Shown here piece after piece: positions 26,882-34,791 of a stretch of DNA of 64,000 nt. Source of the stretch: Bordetella genomosp. 1. Its GTDB lineage: Bacteria > Pseudomonadota > Gammaproteobacteria > Burkholderiales > Burkholderiaceae_B. The DNA lies in contig NZ_NEVL01000003.1 of the NCBI RefSeq assembly GCF_002261335.1, positions 1,364,001 to 1,428,000 of the forward strand, read 5' to 3'. Positions within the stretch are counted from its first letter, which is position 1; each line of letters opens with the position of its first letter. The notes beneath the pieces are model-generated. The model saw only the letters and a program-made list of their open reading frames with translations, did not search any database and was not told the origin of the DNA. A program made the position numbers and the translations under genes.

Positions 26882-28166
26882 CCATCTCACCCAAATGAGC
26901 AAAAAATAAATTAATCCCCTTACTCTTAAGGAGAGAAAGAGAATACCCTGTCATTATTACAGCGCAAAATGTAAACAGCCAGCGAGTGTCATTTTTCAAA
27001 AAATCAAAGAGCATTCCTCCCAATAAGCCCGCAATCGGAATCAATCCACCACAAACTAACCCGTACCATGCATAGACCCGCCCAAGGGATCGTCGAGGAA
27101 CGGTAGATTGAAGTGCAGTTTCGAAGAGTATGCTCCATATCCCGTTTGCCACGCCCGCAGAAAACAAGTACACACACGCCCACTTGAAGTCGGAAGCTTG
27201 CGCCAAAAGCAAAAACATAAAGCACATTAACAATACCAATCGAATCAAAGTGGTTTTCTTCAATAAACCAAAAAATGGAATCTTTGCGACCAGGACGTAG
27301 CCGGCAAGAACCCCCGCAGCGAACAGAGCCATAATTATTCCGTAAGAAACCTCATCACCCAGGAGCGCGTTGGATACATGAAATGGCATAAGTACAAAAA
27401 TTGGCGTAGCAAAAAAATTTATTATCAAACCCATCCCAAAAAAATTCCGTGCACCCGGAATTCCTAGAACCTCGACCCATCCTCGTCTGAAGTCGGAAAA
27501 AAAAGAAACATTTTCCTTATCAACGATACTGTCGCTTGGAACGAATAATTTCGACGGACGGGCTTTTCCAACTAAAATTGCCGACACCAAAAATGAACCG
27601 GCATTGATAAAAAAAAGGGATGCCGGGCCAAAAGACCGGTAAACAGCCCCTCCAAACACATTTCCGATCGCCTCGCCGAGCCGAAAACCAGACTTGTACA
27701 TCGCATTCGCGGGCGCACGAACCTGTCGAGGCACCAAGTCAGGAAACATACCTCCAAACGCTGGACGAAAAAAAGAACCGACGATTGACATTAAAAGGTT
27801 CGCTATAACGACGAACAAGATTAGCCAATCGCCTCCTTTCCGCGACGAAAATGCCAGCGCCAGCGCAAACGCAACTAAAGCGCTGAGCAAATCGCAAAGA
27901 ATCACAATAGTCTTGCGATTGACTTTGTCTGCCAAGACTCCTGCAAATGGCAGGCATAATAACGCCCCAATTCCGCTGATGAATATCACCTCACCAAGCA
28001 AAGTTCCAGAGTGAGTGGAATTCTTTATGAAAAAAACTGTGCTGATGGAATGAGCGGCGCTGCCAATTTGACTAATAAACTGGCCTGCCCATACATACCT
28101 GAAATTGGGATATGTTAAAGGTGAGCCAAATCGGAGGCCAATTTTTCTGCTAGTTCGTTCAGTCAT
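26871..28166 (-). CDS. MFS transporter (exporter-like, EntS/MFS_3 type)
   Basis: 431 residues with about 12 membrane segments. The start SPLTYPNFRYVWAGQFISQIGSAAHSISTVFFI, GALLCLPFAGVLADKVNRKTIVILCDLL (motif A, here GVLADKVNRK) and QVRAPANAMYKSGFRLGEAIGNVFGGAVYRSFG fit the drug/siderophore-exporter branch of the MFS. Its ATG overlaps the radical SAM stop (ATGA). It probably exports the mature peptide and may give self-immunity. No peptidase-ABC exporter is present, so leader removal would need another protease. Confidence 0.88.
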   Translation of the reverse strand: MTERTSRKIGLRFGSPLTYPNFRYVWAGQFISQIGSAAHSISTVFFIKNSTHSGTLLGEVIFISGIGALLCLPFAGVLADKVNRKTIVILCDLLSALVAFALALAFSSRKGGDWLILFVVIANLLMSIVGSFFRPAFGGMFPDLVPRQVRAPANAMYKSGFRLGEAIGNVFGGAVYRSFGPASLFFINAGSFLVSAILVGKARPSKLFVPSDSIVDKENVSFFSDFRRGWVEVLGIPGARNFFGMGLIINFFATPIFVLMPFHVSNALLGDEVSYGIIMALFAAGVLAGYVLVAKIPFFGLLKKTTLIRLVLLMCFMFLLLAQASDFKWACVYLFSAGVANGIWSILFETALQSTVPRRSLGRVYAWYGLVCGGLIPIAGLLGGMLFDFLKNDTRWLFTFCAVIMTGYSLSLLKSKGINLFFAHLGEMDGR

Positions 28167-29857
28167 GACCCTTTACCATTACTTAATGGCCTCTCGGCGT
28201 TGATAGAGAACACCGGCATGCGAGATTTTCGGCCGGGCAGACTCGTTAGCTGCCCAGGCCGAAGCCCCGATCGAAGTGACGCAAAGAACTCTTTCCGAAG
28301 GCTGTCCGGCAATAGCGGAACTATTTCATCTTCCACGAATGGAGAAAGGCTGCAGCAGATTGGATCGGCATCCCAAATACTTCCCGCGTAGGCCAAGCTG
28401 TTTGCTCGACACCCTCCGTGGAAGAGAGCTCCATATCGGCAGTCCTTGCAGGGAAGATTCAAGATTGACTTGGACAGAAAATCCTTGAATTTCGGCGTTT
28501 CGTAAACGGCCTCAACAGAGCCAGATTGCGAAATAGAACCAATCGCCTCGTCGCGAAGCGACGGGCAAAACCGTATCCAGTCCCCCTGCTCAACTATCAT
28601 TGATCCGAAGTGATAGGAGCAAGGATGCTCAGTCAGGCTCCGAGCTGGAGAGAAGCCATAAAACAAATTGTCGTACCGAAATACTTGGACAATTTCCAAA
28701 CGCCAGGGCGGTATTTTTGGATAATTCTTAAGATAGTTTTCAACAATATACTTGTAGCTTGGCTTAGCTTCTTCCAGCCAACTCAATGGAACACGGCTGA
28801 GCGGGCTTTTGGAGAGCCGCCCTGCCAAATAGGCCTGATCTATTTGCCATCGATCGATGCCGAGACCGGCGATTATTTTGTACATTTCCGGCAATTCTCG
28901 GGCCGACAACGCATTTGTAATGGTCGTATTCACCGTAACGTGAAGACCATACCTCACCGCCAAGGAGATCCTTTCAATGATCTTTGACGCTGGAATACCT
29001 CCGCCTACACTACTTTTCCGTACAAGTTCGTTTCCGGCCAGTCCGTCCAAACTAATTGCCACGCCAATTTCAACAGGCTGATTATTTAATAATGACCGGC
29101 GCCAATTTCTCAACGAACGCAAAGCCTTTTGTCTTGTTAACCACTCCAATTTCTTCTTAGTTAAAAGCAGTCCATTTGTAATAAAATATACGTTATCGCA
29201 TACATCGAGAGCGTTCGAGAATATTTCTTTCCAATCGGGACGCGTCAGAATTTCGCCCCCCGTCAACGTGATTTTATTCACGTCCATTTTTTTAGCTTCA
29301 GCTATTGCCCTATCGATTAGCTGCCTAGGATGATGAGGATTTTCAATCGAGGATTCCGGGTAGCAATGTTCGCATCGTAGGTTGCAGTGATTGGTCGTTT
29401 CTATATGCACCCTGAATGGCCTCCTGTATCGCTCGACTCGTGACTCCAATCTACTTTCATCGGTAGGCCAGCACTCAATGTCGGGGGCCCCCTCGAACTC
29501 TCGCTTGTATAACTCGATCGTTTTATAATACGAGGCCTGATGAAATTCGAATGCCGCTGATGCGGCAGTTGGAACGTCAGTGACATGATCGACAAAGAGT
29601 CCGAAGCAATTTTGACAGAATCTACTATATACTTCGGTATTTAGAATCAGCTCATGCCAGTATGCATCCACAGCCTCCGAAGGGGCCAATTTTTCATTCT
29701 TGAATTTCGCACTTAAATAAAGAAACCGGCGCGTCTCTAACTCAAGCTTATCCGCTTGCGATCCATATGCGTTTTTTAGGCGAAATCTTTCAGTAATCCG
29801 CGAAAGATCGAAGGTTTTCCAGTCGAAATTTTCTGAGTCTTGTTCAGAGAGTTCCAT
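28163..29857 (-). CDS. Radical SAM/SPASM peptide-modifying enzyme with N-terminal GRDP-like domain
   Basis: 564 residues; ribosome site GGAGGAG before the ATG. Residues about 40-95 (ETRRFLYLSAKF..., PSEAVDAYWHELILNTEVYSRFCQNCFGLFVDHV) resemble the GRDP-like domain motif vDxxWHxxll..Y..fC...fG..xxH. The radical SAM core has the CxxxCxxC cluster C158/C162/C165 (TTNHCNLRCEHCYPE), GGE at 200-202 and the TNG strand at 227-229. A SPASM-type C-terminus has C413, C431, C470, C473, C483 and C501/C502 for two auxiliary Fe-S clusters. SPASM enzymes modify peptides (thioether, C-C or other crosslinks). It is cotranscribed with MFS and methyltransferase and preceded by a 45-residue peptide gene. Confidence 0.9.
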   Translation of the reverse strand: MELSEQDSENFDWKTFDLSRITERFRLKNAYGSQADKLELETRRFLYLSAKFKNEKLAPSEAVDAYWHELILNTEVYSRFCQNCFGLFVDHVTDVPTAASAAFEFHQASYYKTIELYKREFEGAPDIECWPTDESRLESRVERYRRPFRVHIETTNHCNLRCEHCYPESSIENPHHPRQLIDRAIAEAKKMDVNKITLTGGEILTRPDWKEIFSNALDVCDNVYFITNGLLLTKKKLEWLTRQKALRSLRNWRRSLLNNQPVEIGVAISLDGLAGNELVRKSSVGGGIPASKIIERISLAVRYGLHVTVNTTITNALSARELPEMYKIIAGLGIDRWQIDQAYLAGRLSKSPLSRVPLSWLEEAKPSYKYIVENYLKNYPKIPPWRLEIVQVFRYDNLFYGFSPARSLTEHPCSYHFGSMIVEQGDWIRFCPSLRDEAIGSISQSGSVEAVYETPKFKDFLSKSILNLPCKDCRYGALFHGGCRANSLAYAGSIWDADPICCSLSPFVEDEIVPLLPDSLRKEFFASLRSGLRPGQLTSLPGRKSRMPVFSINAERPLSNGKGS

Positions 29858-29908
29858 TTTTGGCTCCTCCGCTCACAAAATTCGGCGACGCGCCGGCAGT
29901 TCGTCCAG

Positions 29909-30046
29909 CTACTTCCGATGGGGTTCGGCAACACTGAAGCAGGAATCGACGAGGTGGCCACCGTGCACTGAGTGGTAGCCGAAATGTCTACGCGATCCAG
30001 CGCGCCATTTAAAGAATTTTGATATCAAATTCGCTAGTAAGGTCAT
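29909..30046 (-). CDS. Candidate RiPP precursor peptide (45 aa)
   Basis: An open frame from an ATG with GGAG 6 bases upstream, ending 51 bp before the radical SAM start, same strand. The N-terminal part MTLLANLISKFFKWRAGSRR is amphipathic and basic (leader-like). The C-terminal part carries H21, Y24, H25, H28, G29, G30, H31 and one Cys (C36): HxxxHxxHxxH followed by LVDSC and ending PHRK. Gene callers usually miss frames this short. Position, ribosome site and composition support a modified-peptide precursor. That it is modified is inference. No obvious cleavage motif such as a double-Gly leader site beyond HGGH. Confidence 0.55.
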   Translation of the reverse strand: MTLLANLISKFFKWRAGSRRHFGYHSVHGGHLVDSCFSVAEPHRK

Positions 30047-30131
30047 TTCATTCTCCAATAGAGGTCAAGCCATCATTGACGCGAAAAAAAGCACTTTCCT
30101 ATCGCCCATGAAGGAAACACCACGCAGCCGT

Positions 30132-30149
30132 CGATTTGGCATCAAATCG
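30132..30149. promoter_or_regulatory. Inverted repeat upstream of the peptide/radical SAM operon
   Basis: CGATTTG-GCAT-CAAATCG, perfect 7-bp arms with a 4-base centre, about 85 bp before the peptide start. It could be an operator for the operon. No convincing -35/-10 pair was found next to it. Confidence 0.35.
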
Positions 30150-30962
30150 CCCCTGTGAATGAACAGGTTCCGCGGGTCGCTGTACAGCCCTTGTCGGCCG
30201 CACCTTTAACCTAGCCCAAAAAAAATGCGTGCCCAAGCATCGAGATGAAACAACAACCGCCTTCCTCTATGAAACTCGGTGGAATGGAATACCAAGAATC
30301 GGACTCTACCCATATTCGTGCGTTCGCTCGCAATGTGAATGACGCGTGGCGATAAGTCGCATTGGAGGAGTGAGCGCGGTGATGCAGACACTGCACCTTC
30401 ATCAGCCGAGGTGAGCAACTAAGCCGAGCCTATCTCGCTCGAGTTCAATGCTCACGCTCGACTTAGGGTCGAAGAAGTCCTCGGTAACGTACTATTTTCG
30501 ACTGACGAACACGCACTCTTGTCCCTCGATTCATTGATTTCGCCACGAAGTGCGATTGCGTGGAACTTCGTAATGGGAAGAGCTCGCACACGTTCTGGTG
30601 CCACAACTAGGCGTTCGAAGAGCCGGCCGAGGAGCTCGAGAATAATGATCCGACTAAGTGGCTTGGAAGAGATGCTCAGAGCCAGAAAGGCAAAACTTGG
30701 TGCATACATTATGTGCACGCCTTACCGAGGGCTTCACCGCATACGTCATTTGACGACTATCCTGCCCTCCCCCATCACCGTGCAGAGGAAGCTTGGCGAC
30801 GCCACAGCCACCTCGCACGGCGATGATTTCGCTATAAACCATTCCAAGCGTACGCGCGGAGCGGCCTAAGCAGGGTCTTAGAGGCCAGAGACAAGAGCAT
30901 CAAATCCGTAGAAAAAAATTCCTTGAGGCGGAGACCTACGTTTCGCCCGGTCGAGAGCGCAC
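30150..30962. other. AT-richer region without a supported gene
   Basis: About 810 bases between the peptide operon and the GrlR-like gene's terminator. Several open frames of 60-116 codons exist on both strands (for example 30519-30869 plus), but none has a ribosome site plus a recognisable sequence, and the conceptual proteins contain stops in the best-looking frames. It may hold decayed genes and the operon promoter. Confidence 0.4.
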
Positions 30963-30990
30963 AAAAAAAAACCCCGCAATTCGCGGGGCT
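30963..30990 (-). terminator. Strong intrinsic terminator after the GrlR-like gene
   Basis: Minus strand AGCCCCGCGAATTGCGGGGT followed by a run of nine T; a 7-8 bp stem with 4-base loop starting 17 bp past the stop. A textbook Rho-independent terminator. Confidence 0.9.
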
Positions 30991-31006
30991 GTGTAAGTAG
31001 CGTTGC

Positions 31007-31360
31007 CTAAAACTGTAAGGGAGCGACGAAATTTCCCTGTATGACGATGGCCGGACCTCGATTTGGCGCCGGCCCAGCCAAGTTGAACGTTCCTGCTGTC
31101 GCCGTTCCAGCGAGATCCAAAGTGAAGAATTCGACTCCGGGTCCGAAAACGCTCTGAGCGTTCTTCGTATAAGGCCGAACAGACAAAGTCGCCGTAATCG
31201 CGATTTTCTCAGCACTTGCGGGATCAGACTGACGGTAACTACCACTGTAGATCATTTGGTCATCTCCACCCCGGATCACGCCTTTATCCAGCACAACCAC
31301 TCCGCCTGCGCCAGGGAGCGCTGCAGAAAAGGCAACTTTGTAGAAACCATCTTTCAACAT
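31007..31360 (-). CDS. GrlR-domain (T3SS negative regulator GrlR-like) protein
   Basis: 117 residues from MLKDGFYKVAFSAALPGAGGVVVLDKGVIRGGDDQMIYSGSYRQ, with AAGGAGAA before the ATG. The start (KDGxYKVxFS), the GxxxGGDxxxxYxGxY segment and the C-terminal beta strands match the GrlR family, a beta-barrel repressor-antagonist of the type III secretion regulator GrlA in enteropathogenic E. coli. No T3SS genes or GrlA partner are present here; such proteins are also carried on islands and prophages with unknown roles. Confidence 0.7.
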   Translation of the reverse strand: MLKDGFYKVAFSAALPGAGGVVVLDKGVIRGGDDQMIYSGSYRQSDPASAEKIAITATLSVRPYTKNAQSVFGPGVEFFTLDLAGTATAGTFNLAGPAPNRGPAIVIQGNFVAPLQF

Positions 31361-32005
31361 AGATTTCTCCTTGGTGCATTGGACTGCCATATGACAGCCC
31401 CAGCGGAGTATTGCTCACCTGCTTCCTAGCGTCTAATAGGAAAAACACCTGTCGCTAGAATCGGAATCGCAGCCTATTCTCAAATGCTGCACGCTCGCAG
31501 CGCCCACAGTTTCGCTCCGCCCGCCTTGCCACCCAAAAACTCGCGGACATTCGCATTGGTACACTAGACGTGTCATTGCCGCGGGAATCAGTACGCCCCC
31601 CCGCCCCACCACCTAGAGGGTCCTCGAGAAGCGACGAGAATGCGCCGCTTAACGATCAGATCCGCAGCAACGGAAATAATCGACCCTGGCCGGGACCACC
31701 GTCGTGAAGAACATCGATAGGCAGCTATGTACTTGTGTACGGAAGTTTTGTATTGGTTTCGGCGGCCGTAGCTCGTATGACCTTCACTCGCTCGGAGCCG
31801 GCCGGCCGCACGCACCCACGTTCGCACGCAAAGAGCTGTTGCAACTGCTGAGTCGGGAAGGCATCGTCGCCCCGGAGCGCGCTTGTCGGCCGGAAGTTGC
31901 GGAGCGGCAAATGACCCCATCGAAATTGATGGCGATAAGCTAAACACACCGACGTACCATCGTACGCCGCGCCTATCCGTTAACCTGCCAAATCGCCCAA
32001 AGCAA

Positions 32006-32036
32006 AAAGCCCCTGAGTCATGGACTTAGGGGCTTT
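32006..32036. terminator. Bidirectional intrinsic terminator
   Basis: AAAGCCCCT (32006-32014) / AGGGGCTTT (32028-32036): perfect 9-bp stem with A-run on the left and T-run on the right, the hallmark of a terminator working in both directions. Confidence 0.75.
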
Positions 32037-32147
32037 CTGGTTGCCGTGCTTGGCAGCACTTGCAAGGTATTTGGTAGGCGGTATTGGAAGCGGAAGCGCA
32101 GCGTAAGCCCCTGTTTTATAAAGCGTCTTGCTTGGCGAGGTACGATA

Positions 32148-32171
32148 CCTACCCTTATTCCTACCCTTATT
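32148..32171. repeat. Tandem 12-bp repeat
   Basis: CCTACCCTTATT occurs twice back to back. It lies between the terminator and the first phage-type gene. It might relate to the attachment site or to a regulator, but nothing proves either. Confidence 0.45.
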
Positions 32172-32359
32172 CATCTATGCGAGTGCATCAACCGACTGCC
32201 TGACGTCCATTTTATGTGCACTCGCTATCAGGCCGTCAAGCAGGCCGCGTTCCTGCGCAGGCAGTGCAACGCGCGCCAATCCGAGGCCGGCCGACACGCG
32301 GGCAGATGCACGGCGGCCCCTGCCATGCGTACACTGAGGGGCAGACACACGGAGTTAGA

Positions 32360-32668
32360 ATGCCCCGACTCAACAAGATTGCGGCGCTGTCCCCTGCTGA
32401 ACGGCAGCGTGTAGACGATGTGGTGCGAGCCTCGAACTACTACAACCTAGACGGAATGAAGGCGCAGTTGTCCGATATGGGCATCGAGGTGTCCCGCTCG
32501 GCTCTTTTCCGCTACGTCGGAGAGTTGAAGAAGAAGGACGCCGGCATACCTGTGGGCCTGAACGAGCGACTCATTGTGATCATGGACCGGAGCACAGGCC
32601 TCGTCACCACGATCACGAAAGAGTCGACGGTCGACCAGATCGTTGGTCTGCTGTCACCCATCCCTTGA
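32360..32668 (+). CDS. Short phage Mu Gp27-like (DUF3486-like) protein
   Basis: 102 residues from MPRLNKIAALSPAERQRVDDVVRASNYYNLDGMKAQLSDMGIEVSRSALFRYVGELKKKD, with GGAG just upstream. The first 60 residues match the start of the Mu gp27/DUF3486 family, whose members contain a helix-turn-helix (VSRSALFRYV). Full-length relatives are about 180 aa, so this is a short form with a different C-terminus. Probably DNA-binding; role in the prophage unknown. Confidence 0.65.
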   Translation: MPRLNKIAALSPAERQRVDDVVRASNYYNLDGMKAQLSDMGIEVSRSALFRYVGELKKKDAGIPVGLNERLIVIMDRSTGLVTTITKESTVDQIVGLLSPIP

Positions 32669-32690
32669 ATGAACCAACTGGCTCGCCACG

Positions 32691-32849
32691 ATGAAACTCC
32701 GCGAAATCGCAGCTCTCGTTGGCGCGGCCGCTGCAACATCAGCCGTCGCCAACCTTGTGTTCCAAGGTCCCGGCGAAACTGCCGCGCTGGTCATCGGCGG
32801 TGTGGGGAGCGTGATGCTGGTTGCGTTGCTGCTGTTTGACTGGCACTGA
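32691..32849 (+). CDS. Small two-helix membrane protein (52 aa)
   Basis: MKLREIAALVGAAAATSAVANLVF, a short loop (QGPGE), then TAALVIGGVGSVMLVALLLFDWH. Two hydrophobic segments in 52 residues, 22 bp after the gp27-like gene and in the same direction. It could be a holin-like or superinfection-exclusion membrane peptide; the sequence does not decide. Confidence 0.5.
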   Translation: MKLREIAALVGAAAATSAVANLVFQGPGETAALVIGGVGSVMLVALLLFDWH

Positions 32850-32887
32850 TACACTGTACATTCATACAGCACTTTCAGTGGGTCGCC

Positions 32888-33226
32888 ATGGGCGCCACCT
32901 GCACCGTCACCCTTACCCACCACCTCGGAAAAAAGCTCGAACGCGCCGACTGGCCGGAGCCCATCCCGGCCGAGGTGCGCCTGATCGCCATGAACAACCA
33001 GAGCCTGGCGAGGATGGAAAACCGGCTCACCCTCGACAGGCTGCAGAAGTTTGGCGCGGTGGAGAAGTCGGCCGTGCCCGACTTGCTGGAGCCCCGGTTG
33101 CTTTTCATGGGTGGGCACCACCAGGCGATGATGTTCATCGGCTTCGAAGAAATCATGAATCAGCGGTATTACCAGGGCTGGTGGCTGCAGTGGTGCCACG
33201 ACGGCGACTGCAACAATACGAAATAG
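32888..33226 (+). CDS. Hypothetical phage protein (112 aa)
   Basis: MGATCTVTLTHHLGKKLERADWPEPIPAEVRLIAMNNQSL..., with a C-terminus rich in aromatic and Cys residues (YYQGWWLQWCHDGDC). GTGGGTCGCC lies before the ATG, only a weak ribosome site. No family is recognised. It is in the moron cluster at the prophage's left end. Confidence 0.5.
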   Translation: MGATCTVTLTHHLGKKLERADWPEPIPAEVRLIAMNNQSLARMENRLTLDRLQKFGAVEKSAVPDLLEPRLLFMGGHHQAMMFIGFEEIMNQRYYQGWWLQWCHDGDCNNTK

Positions 33227-33289
33227 TCCTACACTTCGTTCGCAGAACCGCGAATACTGGGCTACCGGTTGTCCGGCCATAGGGACACA

Positions 33290-33589
33290 ATGGAACCGCC
33301 CCATACTGCCATAGTCGTATCTGGTAGCCACGCGTCCGCCATCGGGTACGCGTGGGCGCGTCGGCACGCGGTCCACCCTCAAAAGGTTGAGCGAATAGCG
33401 CTTGAGTGGTTTAACGATACACATGCTCCGCACCAACGCACTTGGACGTCATTGCTCGAGTACCTTTGCTCAAAGCTGCCGCACGCCGCGCAATACCCCG
33501 TTGCAGAAGCTGCGCTTAACGCGCCTGCCCCTCACTCTCTAAATGCAAAAAGTCCTCGGTTGAACGAACAATTTCGTCCCAAGTCATAG
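33290..33589 (+). CDS. Paralogue 1 of an unknown IGxxWAxxH family
   Basis: 99 residues from MEPPHTAIVVSGSHASAIGYAWARRHAVHPQKVERIALEWFNDTHAPHQRTWTSLLEYLCSKL. The block (A)xxIGxxWAxxHxV...A.xWFxxT.....TWxSLLxYLxxxL recurs in two more genes just downstream. The 3' end overlaps a convergent gene by 74 bp. Function unknown. Confidence 0.55.
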   Translation: MEPPHTAIVVSGSHASAIGYAWARRHAVHPQKVERIALEWFNDTHAPHQRTWTSLLEYLCSKLPHAAQYPVAEAALNAPAPHSLNAKSPRLNEQFRPKS

Positions 33590-33812
33590 ACTCCATTGTT
33601 GCCTCCCAGGGCGCGGGGGCCATGTATCGGAACCCAGTTTCAAACTGCCACACCGGGACGACTATTCCTGGAAGCCCTGCGATCTGAGCTGCGGCCTGCA
33701 ACTGCGGATAAGACCCAGATCGAATTAATTCTTCCGCCTGCTCACGCTCCAGGACGACCAACAACATGTCCTGGCCAGCCACCCTATGTTTCGCATACGC
33801 ATACTTTTCCAT
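33516..33812 (-). CDS. Hypothetical phage protein (98 aa)
   Basis: Start MEKYAYAKHRVAGQDMLLVVLEREQAEELIRSGSYPQLQAAAQIAGLPGIVVPVWQFETGFRYMAPAPWEATMESMTWDEIVRSTEDFLHL, with a G-rich ribosome site (GGGGGGAAC) upstream. Compact alpha/beta composition. It runs against its neighbours, typical of a moron. No family is recognised. Confidence 0.55.
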   Translation of the reverse strand: MEKYAYAKHRVAGQDMLLVVLEREQAEELIRSGSYPQLQAAAQIAGLPGIVVPVWQFETGFRYMAPAPWEATMESMTWDEIVRSTEDFLHLESEGQAR

Positions 33813-33965
33813 GTTCCCCCCATTGACTGAGGTCTCCTTTCCGCATCTCGCGTGCCACTCGCGACGATCGGAGGTGACTGGTATGCAACCATTCGCAAAA
33901 AACATAGCAGTGACGTATTGAACTCCGTAGGGTGGGCTATCCACCAACTCCGGACGGACGTGAAC

Positions 33966-34202
33966 ATGAACGTGGGAACGCAGCGCTTAGTTATTACGGT
34001 CGGGCAGGCCTGCGGTATCGGACAGGCTTGGGCCGAAAACCATTGCATTTCGTCTGAAGACGGGGAGTACTACGCACGACGGTGGTATAGACGGACCCAG
34101 GGCCACAATGCGAAAACGTGGGATAGCCTGATCAACTACCTTGACGCGAACCTCATCCGCTTTCCGGCGAGCGGAACGTCACGAGCGGGAAATGCAGCCT
34201 AG
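33966..34202 (+). CDS. Paralogue 2 of the unknown IGxxWAxxH family
   Basis: 78 residues from MNVGTQRLVITVGQACGIGQAWAENHCISSEDGEYYARRWYRRTQGHNAKTWDSLINYLDANL. Shares IGxxWAxxH, RWYxRT and TWDSLINYL with the copy at 33290. An in-frame upstream ATG at 33852 exists but crosses into a different spacer; the chosen start matches the other paralogues. Function unknown. Confidence 0.55.
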   Translation: MNVGTQRLVITVGQACGIGQAWAENHCISSEDGEYYARRWYRRTQGHNAKTWDSLINYLDANLIRFPASGTSRAGNAA

Positions 34203-34389
34203 GCTTATCGGGTCGGTCGTGATCTCGGAATATCAGGCGATGGCGATAGGCGACACCTGGGCGGATGCCCATGCGGTGGAAAGACATCTCGTCGAACGAA
34301 CGGCCCAACAATGGTTCGCCGAGACGTGTTCGCGCTACCGATACCGTGATGACCTTGAGGCCCTGTTGGCAAGCCGATTTGCTGATTGA
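34192..34389 (+). CDS. Paralogue 3 of the unknown IGxxWAxxH family
   Basis: 65 residues from MQPRLIGSVVISEYQAMAIGDTWADAHAVERHLVERTAQQWFAETCSRYRYRDDLEALLASRF. Same block: AxxIGxxWAxxHAV, AQQWFAET, DDLEALLASRF. It overlaps the end of paralogue 2 by 11 bp, suggesting coupled translation and origin by tandem duplication. Function unknown. Confidence 0.55.
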   Translation: MQPRLIGSVVISEYQAMAIGDTWADAHAVERHLVERTAQQWFAETCSRYRYRDDLEALLASRFAD

Positions 34390-34422
34390 ATGGCGCGGCG
34401 ACCAGAAAGGTCGCCTTAGTCG

Positions 34423-34626
34423 CTAGGCGAAGTGCAAGCCATCAAGCGCCGCCTCTCCCGCGCTCTCGGCTTCCTTATGAGTGCGATGGCGCTCTCGGCC
34501 CTCAGTGACAGAATGGATCCGCCCCTTTTTCTCGTCGACCGTCATGATTCTCCAGAAAAAGCTCACCGTGTTCGGTTGGAGAATTTCGAGGGTGCTGACT
34601 AGCGAAGTGCCGACGTGCTCTTTCAT
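34423..34626 (-). CDS. Hypothetical phage protein (67 aa)
   Basis: Start MKEHVGTSLVSTLEILQPNTVSFFWRIMTVDEKKGRIHSVTEGRERHRTHKEAESAGEAALDGL, with AAGGAA upstream. A small beta-then-helix protein; no family is recognised. Its position beside the lysis cassette, with its own ribosome site, suggests a separate moron. Confidence 0.5.
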   Translation of the reverse strand: MKEHVGTSLVSTLEILQPNTVSFFWRIMTVDEKKGRIHSVTEGRERHRTHKEAESAGEAALDGLHFA

Positions 34627-34791
34627 TGCTGTATTCCTTCTGGGTGCTCCCAGAATGTGAAGCCCAGCATACAGGCAATGTGCTCGGCTCGGTGGTAATG
34701 ACAGCAATATTTGTGCCTTATTTTGAGGCGACGGGACGCTGCCCCCCCGCTACGACCGCCGTTTGGTCAGCGATGTCGCGCCACGACTCCC

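Larger units (their letters stand above)
31361..32359. other. Region around the probable left prophage boundary, no supported gene
   Basis: About 1 kb. It holds a terminator at 32006-32036 and a tandem repeat at 32148-32171. No tRNA or tmRNA 3' end was recognised, so the attachment site cannot be assigned. The prophage's left end most likely falls in this stretch because phage-type genes begin at 32360. Confidence 0.4.

Noticed and set aside
30206-30418. Second possible short peptide gene upstream of the radical SAM operon
   Set aside because: No ribosome site at the ATG and it is separated from the operon by more than 150 bp; the 29909-30046 frame is better supported.
30519-30869. 116-codon open frame in the AT-richer region
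   Set aside because: No ribosome site and no recognisable motif; other frames in the same stretch look equally open by chance.
31704-31943. 79-codon open frame near the prophage boundary
   Set aside because: No good ribosome site, no motif, and the opposite strand is equally open.
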